From the IMG/VR virus record IMGVR_UViG_3300024273_002055, positions 1 through 64,000 of that record: a stretch of DNA of 64,000 nucleotides, one strand, 5' to 3'. The notes under the pieces are model-generated. The model was not told the DNA's origin and did no database searches. It worked only from the letters and a program-made list of their open reading frames with translations. The position numbers and the translations under genes were made by a program. The stretch's first letter is position 1. Every line of letters begins with the position of its first letter. Of the stretch, positions 40,746-49,625 are shown in pieces. This DNA comes from a virus.

Positions 40746-41705
40746 TTATTTCTTAGACGTTGACCACCAATCTTTACTTTTATTATCAACAACAACTTTC
40801 GCCATCTCATCAACACCTTTCTCATCAACTTTTAACATATCTACAGTTAAGTATTTAGACATTATCGAGCAAGCTTCAGAGTAGTTAGTTTTTGCCTTTC
40901 TTACATTTTCAGAAAGTTCTGTTATGTCTAAAAAGTTACATAGAGTTAAAAACATCTTTATATTATCATCTGTATAACTTGAATCTATACCACTTCTAAA
41001 TTCAGCATAAGTAGGAAGTGCTTCACCTAAAACTACAGTACCGTCTTTGTATAAAGATTTTAATAAAGACTCAAATATGGCCTTATCTTCTTCAAGTTTT
41101 TTTTTCTTTTCATCAACAATTACTTGATAATCTTCTTTGTTAGATATATTTTTATCAACACTTTCTTGACCAGAATCCTCATCAGGCCCTTCGACAGAGT
41201 CGTTATCACTATTAACCAATTCACCATCAGTGCCTTCTTCTACTTCTTTTTGATATTTCACAAAGAAATGTAATGAAGTTAAAGATATTACTGGTAACAA
41301 GCCGCCCTCTAAAAATGCTAAATACCTTTTCATACTAGGTATGTCCGTAATGTCCGAGCCGAGCATTTCCCATATTGGACCAGTTAATTCAATCCAAGAA
41401 ACGAATAGCTCACCATTTGGGTCTATCTCTTTATATGAGTAAAATATATTACCTAACATTTGAATGAATGTTACAATTCCAAACATAAACCATACACCAC
41501 CCTTAACTCTATTTGTAGCAGCAACTAAAGCAGTTATTGCGGCAATTTCTATTGCAATAGATAAATATACAGCCCAACTAAATGGATTGGCCATGTCATA
41601 CCAAGTAACAACGTGAGAAATGGATATTCCTGCCACCAATAAAATTGGAACAAGAAACATAGCTCTATTCGGATTTTCTTTTACCCACTTAAATAAACTT
41701 ATCAT
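40746..41705 (-). CDS. Four-span membrane protein with cytoplasmic domain
   Basis: 319 residues. Spans near 15-33, 41-62, 67-88 and 133-150, then an acidic, disordered linker (about 160-195) and a helical domain to the end (FESLLKSLYKDGTVVLGEAL ...). Similar proteins with a membrane part of this type occur in Bacteroidota phages, but no function is known to me. Its ATG overlaps the stop of the preceding gene. Confidence 0.6.
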   Translation of the reverse strand: MISLFKWVKENPNRAMFLVPILLVAGISISHVVTWYDMANPFSWAVYLSIAIEIAAITALVAATNRVKGGVWFMFGIVTFIQMLGNIFYSYKEIDPNGELFVSWIELTGPIWEMLGSDITDIPSMKRYLAFLEGGLLPVISLTSLHFFVKYQKEVEEGTDGELVNSDNDSVEGPDEDSGQESVDKNISNKEDYQVIVDEKKKKLEEDKAIFESLLKSLYKDGTVVLGEALPTYAEFRSGIDSSYTDDNIKMFLTLCNFLDITELSENVRKAKTNYSEACSIMSKYLTVDMLKVDEKGVDEMAKVVVDNKSKDWWSTSKK

Positions 41706-42031
41706 TTTTGCAAGTCTTTAATGTTGTTTTTTACTAATGAATGTAATTCCATCAATTGAGAACCTCTGTCCTTAGATGAAATCCAGTTATCGTATTCAAG
41801 ATGAATGTTTATTTTTTCAACCCTTATAACTTCTGGTATACTATCTATTTTTTGACTTAAACTATTTATTTTTTGACTTAAACTATCTACTACAAAAGTT
41901 TGTTGTTCACTTATCTTTTGTTGCTTATTAATATCTCCAGACTTTGAACAAGATTTGAAGAAGAAAAACACAAGGGCTACAGATAAAATGTAAATTTTAT
42001 ACTTTTTTAAAAAATCTTTTACTTTTTTCAT
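41702..42031 (-). CDS. Single-span coiled-coil protein
   Basis: 109 residues. A basic start, one span (YILSVALVFFFFKSC), then a coiled coil with an internal repeat (SLSQKINSLSQKIDSIP). The Cys near the end of the span could be lipidated, though it does not fit a classic lipobox well. The layout recalls inner spanins and the plus-strand pair at 19328-20060. Translationally coupled to the membrane protein gene downstream. Confidence 0.5.
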   Translation of the reverse strand: MKKVKDFLKKYKIYILSVALVFFFFKSCSKSGDINKQQKISEQQTFVVDSLSQKINSLSQKIDSIPEVIRVEKINIHLEYDNWISSKDRGSQLMELHSLVKNNIKDLQK

Positions 42032-42059
42032 AATTGTTATTATTATTGTTATTGTTACT

Positions 42060-42070
42060 TATAAATATTC
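42060..42070 (-). promoter_or_regulatory. Candidate late promoter, GAATATTTATA
   Basis: GAATATTTATA on the minus strand, about 29 bases before the start at 42031, followed by an AAC/AAT-rich leader. Confidence 0.3.
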
Positions 42071-42116
42071 ATAAAAACAAATATATGTTATATAATAAAA
42101 AAATCAACAATTAAAG

Positions 42117-43232
42117 TCACTTAATAAAGTGCTCTCTAAATGACCTGTAAATCCCAGGAACGCCTTCTTGTTTGTTGCCTTTAATATTGTCTAAACTACT
42201 TCTAATTGACTCGTCAACTTCGTATGATTTAGGTATTTCAATATTAATATACACAAACATGTCACCCACCACTTCTCTGCCATATACTGGTAGTCCTTTG
42301 CCAGATATTCTAAACACTTTACCCACATGTGAATTGGGGGGAATATTTATTTTTATATTACCGTAAGGGGTGTCTATTTCTAAATTTGGATTTCCGAATA
42401 TAGCATCAACAAGACTTATAGTTTTGTCTAAAACAATATCGTCACCTTCTATCAAGAACTTATCATGCTCTTTTTCAAACACATCAATCAATAAATCTCC
42501 ACTATGACCGCCCTTAATAAAATCGCCTTTCCCCTTAATTGCAAAAGGCATATTAGACCTAGAGCCTTTAGGTATGTTTATATCAACTTCTTCTTGCTCA
42601 TTGAAGTTGGAGCCCAAACCACCACAAGGCACACATCTTTCTTTTATTATAGTTCCTCCACCTTGACAATGATTACAATCTACCTCCTGCCTTATAACTC
42701 CCAACGGTGTAACTTGTTGCATAACAACACGACCTCTACCAGCGCAACTATTACAGGTCACATGACTATTGCCACCCTTTGAGCCTAAGCCATTACAACT
42801 TTTACATTTAGACTTTCTTTTTATAACAACTTTTTTATGAATTCCATTAACTATTTCTTCTACTGTTATGCCCAATTTAATCCTCAAGTTCCTTCCCTTT
42901 GATTTTTTAGGTGCACTATATGAATTTCTTGAACCACCAAAGAATTCTCCAAACAAATCATCCATAGATGGGTTACCGCCAAAACCACGATTATACTGTT
43001 GCCCATTATTTGCACCCATATGACCATGGGCATCATATTTTGACCTCTTATCACCATTACCTAATACGTCATAAGACTCTGAAATTTCTTTAAATTTTTC
43101 CTCAGCCTGTTTGTCGCCATGATTTTTGTCTGGGTGGTATTTTATAGCAAGCTTTCTATAAGATTTTTTAATCTCTACAGAAGTAGAAGACTTTGTTACT
43201 CCCAAAATTTTATAATAATCTAATTGTGACAT
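42117..43232 (-). CDS. dnaJ: DnaJ chaperone
   Basis: 371 residues. J domain with HPD at 33-35, a Gly-rich region (about 76-110), four zinc-finger repeats (CKSCNGLG, CNSCAGRG, CNHCQGGG, CVPCGGLG) and C-terminal substrate domains (IPKGSRSNMPFAIKGKGDF, LLIDVFEKEHDKFL). A complete class A J-protein that would recruit host DnaK. With Hsp20 and ClpC it makes a phage protein-quality-control set. An ATCTATTTATT box lies 30-40 bases upstream. Confidence 0.93.
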   Translation of the reverse strand: MSQLDYYKILGVTKSSTSVEIKKSYRKLAIKYHPDKNHGDKQAEEKFKEISESYDVLGNGDKRSKYDAHGHMGANNGQQYNRGFGGNPSMDDLFGEFFGGSRNSYSAPKKSKGRNLRIKLGITVEEIVNGIHKKVVIKRKSKCKSCNGLGSKGGNSHVTCNSCAGRGRVVMQQVTPLGVIRQEVDCNHCQGGGTIIKERCVPCGGLGSNFNEQEEVDINIPKGSRSNMPFAIKGKGDFIKGGHSGDLLIDVFEKEHDKFLIEGDDIVLDKTISLVDAIFGNPNLEIDTPYGNIKINIPPNSHVGKVFRISGKGLPVYGREVVGDMFVYINIEIPKSYEVDESIRSSLDNIKGNKQEGVPGIYRSFREHFIK

Positions 43233-43272
43233 TTAATAAATGTAGCACATAAATAAAAAAAATAAATAGATA

Positions 43273-43716
43273 TTAAGAGTTTCTTACCATTATAAACCTT
43301 GCTCTTGTTTTGTGTTTATCATTTGAATAAAAAAGGCTTTCAATTCTAAATGATGATTCTAAAATCTTACTAGAGTCAAAGTGACACAACGTAACCAAAT
43401 CTGTACCATGCACCTCTGAAGATGTCCAGCAAGGTGGTAAAAAATTTAAAAAAGGATATTTATTATGTATAGAATTTCTATCAAGCCTCCATTGGCCAAA
43501 ACCATATTCTATCTCACATTCGTCACGAATTAATTTTAAAATATAATAACATTCATATTCAGTTGGAAGCCTCCACCCTTGTCCATATTTAGCACAATAT
43601 ACCTTAGCATCTTGCCATCCCAAATTTAATTTATTTTCAGGAATTTTAATAGACAGATTATTGATATACAATCCATTTTCCAGTATTAAATGACGATTAA
43701 AATTATTGTTGTACAT
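43273..43716 (-). CDS. DUF1566 (Lcl)-like domain protein
   Basis: 147 residues. LGWQDAKVYCAKYGQGWRLP - T-YECYYI, then PPCWTSSEV and a final RARFIMVRN follow the DUF1566 pattern (W.A...C....GWRLPT..E ... WTSSE ... VR). Such domains have a C-type-lectin-like fold and often lie in surface or tail-fibre proteins. Here it stands alone without a signal peptide. Followed by a terminator. Confidence 0.6.
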   Translation of the reverse strand: MYNNNFNRHLILENGLYINNLSIKIPENKLNLGWQDAKVYCAKYGQGWRLPTEYECYYILKLIRDECEIEYGFGQWRLDRNSIHNKYPFLNFLPPCWTSSEVHGTDLVTLCHFDSSKILESSFRIESLFYSNDKHKTRARFIMVRNS

Positions 43717-43718
43717 AT

Positions 43719-43745
43719 AAAAAAGGCCTCGATTTCCCGAGGCCT
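43719..43745 (-). terminator. Terminator between DUF1566 and clpP genes
   Basis: AGGCCTCG - ATTTC - CGAGGCCT with a T-run on the minus strand side (AAAAAA at 43720-43726 on the plus strand). It lies after the clpP stop and so ends the clpC-clpP transcript. Confidence 0.75.
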
Positions 43746-43764
43746 ATATTGGTTATATTTAACT

Positions 43765-44517
43765 TTATTTCTTAGTTTTAGAAGAACCTTTCTTTGTTGG
43801 AGGCTCCAAACCAACCACATGGTCAATAACACCATATTCTAAAGCTTCAACTGCTGTCATCCAATAATCTCTATCACAATCTGCATGTATAGTATCAAAT
43901 TTTTGACCAGTGTGATGAGCTATAATGTCATACAATTCTTTCTTAAGCAAATTAATCTGAGTAGCAGTTATTTCAATGTCTGAAGCTTGTGATTGGCCAA
44001 TACCACCCAAAGGCTGGTGTTGCATTGAGCGTGAGTGCTTTAGAGCATATCTTTTCCCCTTCTCTCCTGCAGTGAGCAAAACAAAAGCCATAGAAGCACA
44101 CAACCCCATATTATAAGTTCCCACACTTGGTTTTACAGCTTGCATAGTGTCATATATTCCAAGGCCAGCATATACAGAGCCACCAGGGCTATTAATGTAC
44201 ATTTTCACATCTTTTTTAGCATCTACGGACTCAAGATATAAAAGTTGAGCGTTAATAACATTTGCAACTTGGTCTGTAACTGGCATTCCCATGTATATGA
44301 TTCTATCCATCATCAATCTAGAGAAAACATCCATAGCAACAGCATTCATCTGTCTTTCTTCAATAATGTTTGGCGTCATTCCTACTGGACTCGTTTCCAA
44401 AATAGAAACTGGATTGATTACGCTTCTCATTTGAAAGTTTTCATAATCGTGAAGAGTTAAACTAGATACTCCATGGTCTCTAGCAAACAGTCTAAAATCT
44501 TTCTTTATATTATTCAT
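43765..44517 (-). CDS. clpP: ATP-dependent Clp protease proteolytic subunit
   Basis: 250 residues from ATG 44517. NSPGGSVYAGLGIYDTMQ (109-126), GLCASMAFVLLTAG with Ser142, RSMQHQPLGG with His167 and DRDYWMTAVEAL with Asp217 give a canonical ClpP. The N-terminal 40 residues are longer than in most ClpP. It starts one base after the clpC stop; a longer frame into clpC (to 44613) has a Leu/Lys-rich head and is rejected. Forms the proteolytic barrel for the ClpC-like ATPase encoded just upstream. Confidence 0.92.
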   Translation of the reverse strand: MNNIKKDFRLFARDHGVSSLTLHDYENFQMRSVINPVSILETSPVGMTPNIIEERQMNAVAMDVFSRLMMDRIIYMGMPVTDQVANVINAQLLYLESVDAKKDVKMYINSPGGSVYAGLGIYDTMQAVKPSVGTYNMGLCASMAFVLLTAGEKGKRYALKHSRSMQHQPLGGIGQSQASDIEITATQINLLKKELYDIIAHHTGQKFDTIHADCDRDYWMTAVEALEYGVIDHVVGLEPPTKKGSSKTKK

Positions 44518-44518
44518 A

Positions 44519-46603
44519 TTATTTTTTATTTTTTTTTGTGACAACTTTTTTAGCAACTTTTTTAACAACGACCTCATCAGATTTAGAGATGTAGTCAACA
44601 GACAATTTATCACCCATTTTTATTTCACCTCTCAATACGGCTTGTGATGCTGGGTTTTGTATGTACTTAGTCACAGCTCTTATCACGGGTCTTGCACCAA
44701 ATTCCTCACTGTAGCTCTCTTTTAATAAGAACTCTTTCATTCTTTTAGTTACAGTAAGTTCGTACTCTCCATTCTCATACATTCTTTTTGTTAAAGAATT
44801 TACGTGTATATCTACAATTTTAGAAATGTCTTCTTCCTTTAAAGTATTAAAGACAACTTTCTCATCAATTCTATTGATAAATTCTGGCCTGAACACTTTC
44901 TTTAGAGACTTTGCAATAACATCATTAACATTCATGTCATCAGTTGTACCAGAATCAAAGCCAACAGGAGTTACATCTAGCTCTTTAACTCCAATGTTAG
45001 AAGTCATTATTATGATAGTATTTTTGAAGTTAATTTCTCTACCTAAACTATCAGTCAACATTCCTTCATCTAGTATTTGCAACAAAACATTACTAACATC
45101 TCTATGAGCCTTTTCTATTTCATCAAAAAGAATAACGCTATAAGGATTGTTTTTGACAGCGTCTGCCAACTGACCACCTTCGTCATGACCAACATACCCA
45201 GGAGGTGAACCTATCATTCTAGAAACCGAATGAGGCTCCATATATTCTGACATATCTAACCTAATTAAAGACTCATCATTACCAAACATATATTCAGCCA
45301 AAGCTTTAGTTAATTCAGTTTTACCTACACCAGTTCTTCCCAAAAACAAAAATGATGCAATAGGTCTATTTGGATTGTGAAATCCTGCTGCAGAGCGTTG
45401 AACAGCTTCAGACACTTTCTGTACAGCCTCATCTTGGCCAATTACTCTAGCTTTAATTTCTTCAGGCATTTTTATCAACCTCAAACCTTCATCATCAGTA
45501 AGCTTTTTAACGGGTATACCAGTCATTCTAGCGACAACTCTAGCTATCTCTTCAAGTAAAACATCAACTTTATTTTCTTTACTATCCCTGTCCCAGCTAA
45601 ACTTATCCAATTCTAATTGCTTCTCCATCTTTCTAATGGCATCTCTTGATTCCGCTGCCATTTCAAACTCTTGCTTTTTAATGTGTGAAGACTTAAGTTC
45701 TACTTGAGACTCTATATCTCTTTCTAGTTTAAGAATTTCTTCAGGAACATTTATATTGTCTATGTGAACTCTAGAGCCAACTTCGTCCATGATGTCTATT
45801 GCCTTATCGGGAAACTGCCTTTCTGTAATATACCTTTCAGCATATGTTATACAAGCATCTATAGCCTCTTCATTAAAAGAAACGTTGTGAAAGTTTTCAT
45901 AGTGTTGCTTTATATTCATAAGAATTTCCTTAGTCTCCTCAGTAGTTGGAGGAGCAACCTTGACCTTTTGAAACCTTCTTTCTAAAGCCCCATCTTTTTC
46001 AATAGTCTTCTTGTACTCATCTATAGTGGTTGCCCCAATACACTGAATAGCACCCCTAGATAGAGCTGGCTTAATCATGTTTGCAACATCTAATGAACCT
46101 TGAGCATTACCAGTCCCTATTATAGTATGTATTTCGTCAATAAAAACAATTACATCTTGATTCTCTTCTAACTCCTCTATTATGGCCTTCATTCTTTCTT
46201 CAAATTGACCTCTATACTTTGTGCCAGCAACAATAGATGACATCTCTAGTTCAACTATTCTTTTATCATGCAAAATTCTGCTAACTTCTTTATTTACAAT
46301 TTTCATTGCTATACCCTCAGCTATCGCCGTCTTACCAACTCCTGGGTCTCCTATTAATACAGGATTATTCTTTTTTCTTCGACTCAATATTTGTATTAAT
46401 CTATCAATCTCTTCCTCCCTTCCTATAACAGGGTCTAGCTGATTATTCATGGCTAATAGCGTTATATCTTTACCAAAAGAATCTAGCGCTGGTGTCTTTG
46501 ATTCCTTTCCATCTTTTCTTTTAATTCTCTTTCCATCATTAGGCTCTTTCCTTCCACCCAATGATTCAAATTCACTTTCATCTGAAGACATATTGATATT
46601 CAT
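44519..46603 (-). CDS. clpC: ClpC-like AAA+ unfoldase
   Basis: 694 residues, two AAA+ domains: Walker A GDPGVGKT (85-92) and GRTGVGKT (422-429), Walker B VIVFIDEIHT and VILFDEIEKAH. Between them, a UVR-type hairpin (HIKKQEFEMAAESRDAIRKM, 307-326) marks ClpC rather than ClpB. The VGF tripeptide at 547-549 lies where ClpC docks onto ClpP. The usual N-terminal Clp_N repeat (about 140 residues) is missing and replaced by 45 polar residues, so adaptor use must differ. With the downstream clpP it forms a complete phage ClpCP protease. Confidence 0.9.
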   Translation of the reverse strand: MNINMSSDESEFESLGGRKEPNDGKRIKRKDGKESKTPALDSFGKDITLLAMNNQLDPVIGREEEIDRLIQILSRRKKNNPVLIGDPGVGKTAIAEGIAMKIVNKEVSRILHDKRIVELEMSSIVAGTKYRGQFEERMKAIIEELEENQDVIVFIDEIHTIIGTGNAQGSLDVANMIKPALSRGAIQCIGATTIDEYKKTIEKDGALERRFQKVKVAPPTTEETKEILMNIKQHYENFHNVSFNEEAIDACITYAERYITERQFPDKAIDIMDEVGSRVHIDNINVPEEILKLERDIESQVELKSSHIKKQEFEMAAESRDAIRKMEKQLELDKFSWDRDSKENKVDVLLEEIARVVARMTGIPVKKLTDDEGLRLIKMPEEIKARVIGQDEAVQKVSEAVQRSAAGFHNPNRPIASFLFLGRTGVGKTELTKALAEYMFGNDESLIRLDMSEYMEPHSVSRMIGSPPGYVGHDEGGQLADAVKNNPYSVILFDEIEKAHRDVSNVLLQILDEGMLTDSLGREINFKNTIIIMTSNIGVKELDVTPVGFDSGTTDDMNVNDVIAKSLKKVFRPEFINRIDEKVVFNTLKEEDISKIVDIHVNSLTKRMYENGEYELTVTKRMKEFLLKESYSEEFGARPVIRAVTKYIQNPASQAVLRGEIKMGDKLSVDYISKSDEVVVKKVAKKVVTKKNKK

Positions 46604-46689
46604 GTTTATTTAATTTTAAATTGTTTTTATTATAAATAATATTTGTTCTGTAAAATTAACTATTAATTTCAATTAAACAAATTATAAAT

Positions 46690-47019
46690 TTAATTTTTTA
46701 ATGCAATAATCCATTCTTTTATTCTTTCATTATCTACTGGGAACTTTAGGGCAAGCTCATCTTTAGAGCTAAATCCCACAAAGCCAGAAGCTTTGAATTT
46801 AAAACCTAGTATGTTAGAGTAGTTTGCAACTATTTCTGTTCCTTCTTTATTTATAAAATCTACCTCAAATGTTCTTGGATTTTTTAAGTCACCCGTTATG
46901 TGGTATATAGATTTTATTAATTTTGAATCACCTCTAAATTTTCTAAATATATATTTAGAATCATATTTAGTCAAATAAATTCTACCAAGCTCATCTTTTA
47001 TTTCAATTGGGCTATTCAT
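46690..47019 (-). CDS. Hypothetical protein
   Basis: 109 residues, mixed beta/alpha (LGRIYLTKYDSKYIFRKF, KASGFVGFSSKDELALKF). Not recognised. A near-consensus -7 box TATATTTA lies a few bases before the start on the minus strand. Confidence 0.5.
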   Translation of the reverse strand: MNSPIEIKDELGRIYLTKYDSKYIFRKFRGDSKLIKSIYHITGDLKNPRTFEVDFINKEGTEIVANYSNILGFKFKASGFVGFSSKDELALKFPVDNERIKEWIIALKN

Positions 47020-47084
47020 AATGTAAATATAATGATTTTTTATGATTTTTAAACACTATTTACAAATATAGTAATCAATAATTT

Positions 47085-47519
47085 ATGAAAAAAAAAATTG
47101 GTGCAGGAATATTTGCGATTGACAAAAATAGTGGAAAAATATTATTATGCCAAAGAGGTTTAGACACCTCTTTCTCTGAAATGTGGGCTGTATTTGGAGG
47201 TACCTTTGAAGAAAAGGACGGGACACCAAAACAAACTGCAAAAAGAGAATTTTTTGAAGAGACTGGATGTGTTGTTGATTATAAAATATCTAGAGAGCCT
47301 TTTTTTTTGAATTCCAATAGATTTATAGACTTTTATACATATTTAGGAGTATTTGACGGGCAGCCAGAAATAAGAATAAATGAAGAGAGTCTTAGCTATG
47401 GGTGGTTTCACATAGACAATTTGCCAACAAACATAATACCTGGTATGGGAGAAATGCTTGATGACAAAATGCCTGAAATTAAACGATTAATAAATACTAT
47501 GTCTAACTCTAATTATTGA
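47085..47519 (+). CDS. NUDIX hydrolase
   Basis: 144 residues. FGGTFEEKDGTPKQTAKREF - FEETG is a Nudix box (Gx5Ex7REUxEExGU) with catalytic REFFEETG, in an alpha/beta/alpha fold of usual size. Substrates of the family are nucleoside diphosphates linked to another group, for example 8-oxo-dGTP, ADP-ribose, NAD(H) or RNA caps. Its position beside the NAD operon makes ADP-ribose or NAD derivatives interesting candidates. It stands on the opposite strand and overlaps the methyltransferase end by 11 bases. Confidence 0.85.
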   Translation: MKKKIGAGIFAIDKNSGKILLCQRGLDTSFSEMWAVFGGTFEEKDGTPKQTAKREFFEETGCVVDYKISREPFFLNSNRFIDFYTYLGVFDGQPEIRINEESLSYGWFHIDNLPTNIIPGMGEMLDDKMPEIKRLINTMSNSNY

Positions 47520-48537
47520 ATGCATTTTTAAGTATATGCTTTATTACAGAGACGGTAAATCCATTACCTATCATTCTATACCTTTCAGTTCTGGATACAT
47601 TTTTCACATTTGTGTAACCATCTGGTAAGCATTGTAACCTTTCGCATTCAACTATAGTTAATTTTCTAAATCCTTTTTGATTAAATTCTAAAGCCTTTTT
47701 TCCTCTAGCATCTAGTTGCAAACTTTTCTTTTCTCCAGAAAATTTATACATTTTTTCTGTACCTTTTACAAACTTATCCATAAAAACTTCTTCACCCTCT
47801 TTTAGTGATGATTTTTCTACTTTTTTACTTTTAAAAACTATTTGTCTTTTACTTTTTTTAACATACATATCAAAATTTGAACCTTTAAAATAGTTTGCAT
47901 CTATACAATAGGACTTTTCCTTGTTTGTATATCCATTTTCTAAAACGTCTTTTAACTTTTTTCCCTCATCTTTAGGTTGAGGCACAACTATGCTAGTCCA
48001 ATAAAGCCTATTTCTCTTTTGGGCAGATAATTTTTCAGAATTTATATTTACATAAGGAGTTCCCATAGCTCTGGATATTGCTGTTTTACTATCTAAACTC
48101 ATGCTCGCCACATTCTCTAAGACAAAGTGTTTTGGATTTAACTTCTCTTTAGCTTCTATATAATTCCAAAACAAACCACTCCTTTCGCCATCCAAGCCTT
48201 TTCTGTTACTTTTGGCTATACTCAAGTCTTGACATGGTGAACCTCCAATAAGCAAATCTACCTTTCCATCACAAATGTCTAATATCTTTTTGTAGTCTAA
48301 AGATTTTACATCTCCCATTTGAATAATTTCAGGATGATTACTTTCAGAAACTTTAATAGCATTAGCATCTACTTCTGAAGAAATATAAACATTTACCTTT
48401 ACACCCATTTCTTTTAATGCAACCATAGCACATGAAGCTCCATCAAACAAACTGACCACATTTATTCCTTTATCCTCTTTTGACTTAAAGCCAATTAGAG
48501 ACATTAATAATTTAATTATTTTTTTCATATTATTCAT
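47509..48537 (-). CDS. DNA (cytosine-5) methyltransferase
   Basis: 342 residues. Motif I VSLFDGASCAMVALKEMG, motif IV GGSPCQDLS with the catalytic Cys, motif VI FVLENV, motif VIII SAQKRNRLYWT, and C-terminal motifs IX-X (RKLTIVECERLQCLPDG, RMIGNGFTVSVI). The target-recognition region (about 195-265) is short and rich in Lys and Ser. It probably modifies phage DNA against host restriction. No partner endonuclease is adjacent. Last gene of the NAD-related operon; its start overlaps the upstream stop by eight bases. Confidence 0.9.
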   Translation of the reverse strand: MNNMKKIIKLLMSLIGFKSKEDKGINVVSLFDGASCAMVALKEMGVKVNVYISSEVDANAIKVSESNHPEIIQMGDVKSLDYKKILDICDGKVDLLIGGSPCQDLSIAKSNRKGLDGERSGLFWNYIEAKEKLNPKHFVLENVASMSLDSKTAISRAMGTPYVNINSEKLSAQKRNRLYWTSIVVPQPKDEGKKLKDVLENGYTNKEKSYCIDANYFKGSNFDMYVKKSKRQIVFKSKKVEKSSLKEGEEVFMDKFVKGTEKMYKFSGEKKSLQLDARGKKALEFNQKGFRKLTIVECERLQCLPDGYTNVKNVSRTERYRMIGNGFTVSVIKHILKNAFNN

Positions 48538-49597
48538 TTGTTATATTTTTTACACTTTTATTATTATAGAAATCCTTACTTTCTAATACATTCAAACAAG
48601 CTTCCGGGACTATGTACTTCAATTTATCAACCCCGTTTTCTTCTCTTAAAATTCGCCTTACCTTAGAAGATGATATGTTTGTTTCCAATAACCCTTCTAT
48701 CTTTTTTATATTTTTATCGACAGATTCAACTCTAACAATCTTATTTATATCTCTCATATGAGAACCGCCTCTTTCGTAGTAGTATATAGGAAAATTATCT
48801 TCTATATATTCGAAAGACTTTAGCTTATCTATATCGTACAAATAGTCTGCACCCATAATTAAAGAAAATTTATAATCTTTATATTTGGAACTTATCTTTA
48901 ACAAAGATTCAGCAACAGAATTATTTTCATCGTTTTTGTAATCTAATTTTGCTAATTTAAAATAAGGATTGTCAAGTATAGCATTTTTCAAAAGTAAAAT
49001 TCTATTTTTTAAACTTAACAACTCTTCACCTTTGTGACTTAAAGGGTATCCTTCATCAGAAAATAAAAACCAAACTTCATCAAAATTGTATCCATGTACA
49101 GCGGTATTTGCAACAATTAAATGAGCATTATGAATAGGATTAAAAGAACCTATAAACAATCCTATGTTAGATGGTTTTTTATTTTTTTTATACCCCAACC
49201 TCTTAATCATCACTATGTCCCTTTCTAGCTGATGTAATATTTTAGACTTTTTCTGCTTCAACTCTCTAATTGAATATGAAACCTTGTTTGAAACTAATTT
49301 ACTAACCAGAAATTTAGAGTTTATATTATTATATTTCTCAATATACTTTTTATTAGACTCATATAATTCATCATGCTTTTTAATGGAACTTATTATGGTA
49401 GCGTGGTCTCTTCCTCCTAAAATGTTTCCAATTTCACGTAGACTAATATTAAAGTTAGACTTAATTATTACTGCAAAAATTCTTCTAGCATCAGCATAAT
49501 CTGGCTTTCTGGTCTTGGATATTACACCCTCTTCAGATAGTCCAGTTTCTTTTGATATTATTGAAAATAGTAAACTTTTCTCTTTATTGGTCAACAT
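48530..49597 (-). CDS. DnaA domain IV fused to NadD-like adenylyltransferase
   Basis: 355 residues. Residues 1-85 carry the DnaA DNA-binding helix-turn-helix: RKPDYADARRIFAVI (30-44), ISLREIGNIL (51-60) and the signature GGRDHATIISSI (61-72). A helical linker leads to a nucleotidyltransferase domain from 144: LFIGSFNPIHNAHL (147-160, the GxFxPxHxxH motif), MGADYL and ISSSKVRRIL near the C-terminus. The latter family (NadD/NMNAT) joins ATP to nicotinate or nicotinamide mononucleotide. Such a fusion of an origin-binding domain to an NAD-forming enzyme is unfamiliar to me. It lies in an operon with NAMPT- and PRPP-synthetase-like genes. Confidence 0.82.
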   Translation of the reverse strand: MLTNKEKSLLFSIISKETGLSEEGVISKTRKPDYADARRIFAVIIKSNFNISLREIGNILGGRDHATIISSIKKHDELYESNKKYIEKYNNINSKFLVSKLVSNKVSYSIRELKQKKSKILHQLERDIVMIKRLGYKKNKKPSNIGLFIGSFNPIHNAHLIVANTAVHGYNFDEVWFLFSDEGYPLSHKGEELLSLKNRILLLKNAILDNPYFKLAKLDYKNDENNSVAESLLKISSKYKDYKFSLIMGADYLYDIDKLKSFEYIEDNFPIYYYERGGSHMRDINKIVRVESVDKNIKKIEGLLETNISSSKVRRILREENGVDKLKYIVPEACLNVLESKDFYNNKSVKNITNE

Positions 49598-49625
49598 TTA
49601 TTTGTTGTAGTTTTGAAATTTTTAA

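Noticed and set aside
42504-42782. A 92-residue His/Thr-rich plus-strand frame
   Set aside because: Antisense to the zinc-finger region of dnaJ, which is unmistakable on the other strand.
44518-44613. A longer ClpP starting at 44613
   Set aside because: The added 32 residues overlap clpC and are Leu/Lys-rich noise; ATG 44517 directly follows the clpC stop.
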